From Gorsachius magnificus (Eukaryota; Chordata; Aves; Pelecaniformes; Ardeidae), in NCBI GenBank assembly GCA_034008185.1, contig CM067082.1, positions 124,559,988-124,623,987 on the forward strand: a DNA stretch of 64,000 nucleotides, written 5' to 3'. The position numbers were made by a program, and so were the translations under genes. Positions 58,651-64,000 of this stretch are shown here, one piece after another (position 1 is the first letter of the stretch; the number at the start of each line of letters is the position of its first letter). The notes beneath the pieces are model-generated. The model did not search any database, was not told the DNA's origin, and saw only the letters and a program-made list of their open reading frames with translations.

Positions 58651-61600
58651 TGGGTGTCACCCAGCCTTTACATTACCCAGGGACTCCACTGAGCTGAGGT
58701 ACTCTTCAGGCAGTCAGATCTATTGACTTCATGGGCAGCTTGTGCTGAATGGAGTAAGGCAAGAACTTACATGCAAGCTTTTACCCATACCAACAGAGCA
58801 ACAAGCCTCTGGGGAATTATACAGATTTTGGCCTACCTGCCCACATAAACAGTTAGTGGTGTCCTGGGCATGTATTCTCACATACCCAAATGCACACAGG
58901 CAATCAAAAAACGCCTTAAGGCCACATATGTTCATGTCAAAATTACCAGGAATTAAGCATTTAAACAGTTTTGATGCCTTTGAAAATCTCCGTGTACTTT
59001 AGGGTCTGAATACATTTGAAAAAAATGGGTTGTAATGCCTAGGATGCCATTAATAAACTTGTAACACTCACAGAAGGAAAAAAATTACTAAATGACCTAA
59101 CCTACTTCACTACCAGGAAAATCCATTTAAACCAAGTTATTTTTAAATAGGCTTAAGTGGTAGAGCTTCCAGCATTTTTCTCAGAGAACTACTACGAAGT
59201 TTAATAGCTCTAACTAATGTACTCTGATTTCTCTCTTGGGGTTTAAAAAAACCCTTGTATGCTAGCAGTTTCTCATTAATTTTTATATCCAGCTAGCCAG
59301 TGTAATAGTTGAATATTTAAATGTCTCAAGGTTTCTTCTGACCAGGCCTGGCTTCACACTTATTGAAAAAACACTTTAAGATGCTTCAATAAACATAATA
59401 ATTGTTAATATACACAACTCATACATTCAAATAAAGAGAAGTGATTTATATCAGAGTTTATGCATAGCATGACTTGGCTAATTAAAGTACACATTTTTGT
59501 TATTATGTTTTATGGACTCTATTACTGTAATGCAGGGAGCATCAAGTAGTGACGGCAAATGATACTGCGGAGAAAAATATGACACATTTACATCCTTTGT
59601 ATAAGTTCTGTGAGATTTTCGCTACTAGAAGACATGTTGCTCTCAAACAGGACGAAGAAAGAGATCCAATACCTAAGTATGTTGATATAAATCTAACATG
59701 TCTTTGAATTGTCAATGTTGCTTTGTGAAAGTGTGTACATTTGTATTACGGATTTTTATGAAAGCATTTCCCAACTTATCTATGCTAATAAAATAATTGT
59801 ACAGTAATAACACAGCACATGTAGAAAATGTTTGCACTTTTCAAATGTTACTTAAATTATATAATCCTTGGTGATCCTTATTTTTAAGCTCCACTATCAC
59901 AGTTTATGCGCTAAAACATATAGATCTGGTTTTAACTACGACACATTAAAAACTGAGTTTTTTAACAAGTATGGATTTTATGGTTTAATTGACATAAAGA
60001 GGAAAAAAATTATATTAAAATTAGGATTTTCAGGTGAATCTTTGTGATATATTTATCAGGACTGTTACCTGACACTAAAGGGGACAAAGACCTTCTTATA
60101 AATTTCAAGGGACCATATTAAAATAAACGTATCTTTGACAGATTTCAGAATTACCAATGAAGTAAAATATTCAATTGCTTATTCAAGTCATTGGTGGTCT
60201 GAATTTGTAGCATCTGTCAACTTTGGGCAACTATGTATTATGTAGGTTCTTCCCCAAGCTTCCCAAGAAAAATTGTTTCACCCTTAGAGCTTTTTTCAGT
60301 AACTCAGAATATCTAGAACTACTGATCTGTAAATAAATGATCACACAAAATCTTGGAGCAAACAAGCAGGAAAATAGGTGTGTTGAATTTAAAGGCTAAA
60401 ATTCCTTTCAAATTATGCAGAAGTGGGATAATCTTTCCAAGGATCATTCCAGTTTGTGTCATGATCATTTAAGAGAATCTTAAGTAACTGCGGTATTCAT
60501 ATTCATCCAAACAGTAGGAGAACACTCGGATTATATGAAATATTCATGCTATGTCAAAATACAATGAAAATAGGTAGTGGTGCTTTCTTTTAACATACAG
60601 TTTTTAATAGGGCAAAGTAAATACATTATAAATGGCAGGTAGAGAGAATGGTCAGGACAAAATGAGAACACATTTAATTAGAGATGTTTAATAATCCATT
60701 GCCTTAAAAAATATGTAGCAGTGGTATTTACTAATTTCTTGAGTTCCATCCCCTGCTGTGGTGTTAGGCACATTCTGTATGTCTGTCCCATACAGCTATA
60801 GCAGGATACAAAAGCATTGCTCAGCTGCTTTTTCGCTGAGAATGCTTAATGAAAACAGAAAATGGTGAATATTTTGTTGTTTATTTTGCTTTGTTTAGAT
60901 TCTGGCTATATCAGTCTGAAATTACGGAGATGCCCACAGTTCCCACCCTCTCAAAGAAATTAGGTGATCTCCAGCTTAAAATGTAAACAATCATATTTTT
61001 TTAAAAACGGAAGTGTTAAGAGTAAGTAAGTATCTGAAATACCTCAGGCAGATTTGGCCCAAGAGTACAGAACAAATTATCCTTATAAAGACTTTGATAT
61101 TCATTGTCACCAGGAAGGGATTACCTATCTAAATCAAGGCCAGGCATATCAACTGTACCAAGCCAACCAAGCACTGGCAGTTGGGCATGAGACATCCTAA
61201 AAGCTTAAAAAAACAGCTCTGGCTGGCCTGGAGCCATTCATCAGCAACGTAAATTTTACTTAAATGTATATTTAGTGGGCCTATGAGCAACGTTTGCTTC
61301 TCACACACTGTTTTCAAGCAGTAAAAACCCCTTATTCTTTAAGTAGAGCTTTCCTATGAAACTGATATAACCAATCCAAGATACAAATAGCGAATAGGAA
61401 ATAATAACAGCAATAATAAAAGGTATCCTATACATCGTGACTCAAGAGGGTAGGTTTTTAACGCATGAAATTTTACAGTAGTTTTTCATTGCTGTTTTGT
61501 GCAGGATGGCAAAATCTCTGCCATTTGATTACTAATAAAAAAAATGCTCTATCTTATTCAAGGGCATACAAAAAAAAATACCCAACCCACCATCCACATT

Positions 61601-63351
61601 GCCTCCAAAAATACGTTTCCCTATTTGAAAGGGTGCTATTGCATTTAACTGGCTTTGCCAGTTTTGTATACCATAAAAATAAGGTTTATGAAATCTTATT
61701 TAAAATAACTGCATGCAGGAAGAAGGAAATAAACTGCGTTAATTTAATCTTCTTTCCTAAATGTTAACAGCAGTGTAAAAATGGATGCTCTCATCCTTGT
61801 AATCAGTTGCACGGTGCACAAGGGCAGCAGTCTCTGGTGCCTCATCTGTGAACTAATCTTTCATTTCATAGCAGATCTTTCCATATCAAACAACACAAAT
61901 GACTTAATTTGCATGACAGGATTTGTAACGGGGCAAATCTAGTGTCAAAGTCGATTAAAGATTACACCGGAGAACTATCATAATCAGTACTCTAATGAGC
62001 CTAAATAGTACATGTAAAGTCTCCCCTTTTTGCCATTCCAGTCATGTATAAAAGGGAATGTGTTTCTTTTCATCGGTGAGCCAGTCCTTTGGTTTGCACA
62101 TTACGCCCTACGTTGAGCTAAAGTCATGTCAGTCTGGTTTCAGAGGGAGAGAAAGGGAAATAATAAAGCAAACATCACTTCACAAATGACATTGCTTGGT
62201 ATAAGCCAACGTTTGAAGCCCTTAATTCTTCTAATCTGCAAAATAGTCAATGCTAATGGGTTTTTGCCTTTGTGAAAGCTGATGCATAGAAAGAAAAACT
62301 TTAATGAGCTGCCTGGGTTGTATGCTTACAGATACCTGTCAAATGTCTGTCATCTTAGCTATCGTTGAGGCATTATAAAGAAAGTAAGAAGGAAGGAACG
62401 ACAGTATTTGTACAAGCATTTTCATGCTAAAATGGCACAATTTTCTTCCTGTCATAATTTCATTGTATCTGAAAGTCAGAAAAGCTTAACCCTTTCAATA
62501 GCACACCCTGTACAGAATATCACACATAATGTTTGAACTAGCAGCTTTAAAAATAGCATTACGGTTTTGTAAACAGTATCTTCTGTTAAATTTGTTTCAT
62601 AAAACTGAATTATCTATATTTAAAAAAATGTGACAACAATTTATTGGAATCAGTTGCTGCACTTGGGGACATCAAGAGTTTACTAAATGTCACAAACCCT
62701 CAGTGTGAGAGTCTGTCATCAGAATAATCCCCTTCTGAGTTCTGAATTTCATACCCCTTTGTGTCTTTACGCTGGCAATACGAATAGCAACGTAAAGAGG
62801 TCAACAAACTCCCCTATCCTTACTTTCTCTTTTATTAAAAGAAATGGGAATTTGAATGCATCTTATTACAAGCACACCTGCTAACTCCGCTGTTCTAAGT
62901 TATAGCTAAGCTGAGCCATCCCTGTTTTCAGATATTTATAATACCAGTAAAATATTTTCTATGAACTGAATTCATGCATTCAGAAGTCTTAGTGCAGGTG
63001 TGCTGATTTGCCTATTTCTCTTTCCAGATTTATGGCCCATCCTCACTGTTTTTGAACAGTTCAGGCATCCAAAGTATGGACATTTCAGTGCAGACCTGTG
63101 CTTCCCCCACTCCAAGTATCAACCTCTACTCTGAGGATCTGCATGCTCTGTAAATTTGAATACAGCTTTGGGAGTCAGGATCAAAACCGCACTTAGGTAC
63201 ATGCTGAGATCTGTTCGTGCACAGAGCTGCTTGTAGAACTGGGGCCTTCATTTGGATGGAAGGCATACCAGAATATGCGGAGGAAGGGCATTTTTTTCGA
63301 GGCATGCCTGCCGAGCCCAGCAGAAAGCAGGGCTAAGGGTTATGGTGGCAG
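58651..63351. other. Unannotated sequence with candidate conserved blocks
   Basis: No gene was recognised. The block at about 61880-62130 combines an ATTTGCAT octamer (61907-61914), GATTAAAGATTACA, a TATAAAAGG word (62047-62055) and balanced composition. It resembles a conserved non-coding element, but conservation cannot be tested here. Confidence 0.5.
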
Positions 63352-63470
63352 GCGCTACTGCCTTGCTGCGTGTCTCTGAGTAAGTCACTTACACTCAGTG
63401 TTTCAGTATCCACAACGTAAAGTAGGATAAATGTTCCGAGCGCTCTCTCACGAGCGCTTGGAAGCCTCAT
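63352..63470 (+). mobile_element. MIR-like SINE relic
   Basis: TGCTGCGTGTCTCTGAGTAA, GTCACTTACACTCAGTGTTT and CAGTATCCACAACGTAAAGT follow the MIR order TGTGTGACCTTGGGCAAGTC, ACTTAACCTCTCTGAGCCTC, AGTTTCCTCATCTGTAAAAT. The downstream CTCTCACGAGCGCTTGGAAG corresponds to the CCTCACAGGGTTGTTGTGAG part of the family. This is the second MIR-like relic in the window and, like the first, lies on the plus strand. Confidence 0.65.
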
Positions 63471-64000
63471 TTATTCCTGCCTGCAAGTCATTTTGGTGAT
63501 ATTTTTGCTTATTCTATCAAGCTGTCAGTGTCGGTACTTCAGGGAGGCATTTTTGTTATTGTTCTGTTATGTCTCTGTTGTTGTTTTTACCTGTACTTGT
63601 CAATCCTCATTCTGGGGGCTGTAATACTGTGTCAAGGTGTACTAAGGCATGACATACTTCAGTGCATCTTAAATATTCTTAAAAGGCCTCAGGCACCAGA
63701 TCATACGTTTTCATTGAGCCATTACAATCCAAATACAAGAACTTTTATGAGTGTGTTGCATCTGTATTGCCTCCAAAAGACTCACTGAGAGCTCACTGAC
63801 AGCATCTTTCATGCTTCAGCCACAGGTGAGGATCTCAATGGAACATTTTTCTCCCTCTCTCTCTCCTTTTTTATCTTTAAGCAAACCCACACAGAGAAGA
63901 CGAACATAAGGCAAACCGATTTAAGTGGCTTTAAAGTCTGGGATTAAACAAACAAAACCAAGGAACGAGAATTACAGCTGAACTTTTTCACCGAAGCTGC
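63471..64000. other. Unannotated sequence to the window end
   Basis: No gene was recognised. A C+T-rich tract (CTCCCTCTCTCTCTCC) lies at about 63851-63866. It could be mistaken for a splice polypyrimidine tract, but no exon-like frame follows within the window. Confidence 0.5.

Noticed and set aside
63838..63872. Polypyrimidine tract as an exon acceptor
   Set aside because: The CTCTCTCT tract is followed by AG dinucleotides, but no convincing coding frame or donor site follows before the window ends. It is more simply a C+T microsatellite.
1..64000. tRNA, rRNA, snRNA genes, CRISPR arrays or bacterial operons
   Set aside because: I saw no A/B-box or cloverleaf arrangement, no conserved small-RNA signatures, no regularly spaced repeats and no prokaryotic gene density. 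The repeat content is avian.
1..64000. A new multi-gene biological system
   Set aside because: The window has no recognisable host coding genes. Everything with clear identity is a retroelement fragment or simple repeat. Claiming a system would go beyond what the sequence shows.

Overview
This window looks like non-coding DNA from a bird nuclear genome. The evidence is the repeat content: several CR1 LINE copies carrying the 8-mer 3' tails typical of avian CR1 (ATTCTATG/CATAGAAT type), three copies of one LTR family of the kind common in bird genomes, and ancient MIR-like SINE relics shared by amniotes. The sequence is A+T-rich and I found no operon structure, rRNA, tRNA or convincing host protein-coding exon. 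It reads as an intergenic desert or a very large intron. The species and chromosome cannot be determined from the sequence alone.

Layout. 1-4.1 kb: unique sequence with one MIR-like SINE. 4.1-5.5 kb: a CR1 tail and a possible minus-strand processed pseudogene. 5.5-14.4 kb: mostly unique sequence with blocks that look like candidate regulatory elements, including a triple CTTTGAT cluster. 14.4-15.5 kb: two CR1 fragments, one of which keeps the longest open frame in the window (C-terminal CR1 ORF2). 15.5-22.9 kb: unique sequence with a perfect 13-bp stem hairpin, a 34-bp tandem duplication and a possible minus-strand LTR. 22.95-23.8 kb: an older minus-strand CR1. 27.8, 38.0 and 42.0 kb: three solo LTRs of one family, all on the plus strand. 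34.9 and 38.7 kb: two short minus-strand CR1 fragments. 53.0-56.7 kb: two long degraded CR1s arranged tail to tail. 57.6-58.65 kb: an even older LINE of the CR1/L3 type. 58.65-64 kb: unique sequence ending with a second MIR-like SINE.

No genes here act together in a pathway. What can be read is mainly the history of retroelement insertion and a few candidate cis-regulatory patches. I found no sign of a new biological system. The observations most worth checking are the LTR family (two R/U5 types and a decaying CRE palindrome in U3), the candidate processed pseudogene at 4.86-5.5 kb, the CTTTGAT cluster near 12 kb and the apparent excess of POU octamers. All repeat calls rest on recalled family features read by eye. 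Subfamily names and exact ends need RepeatMasker with an avian library.
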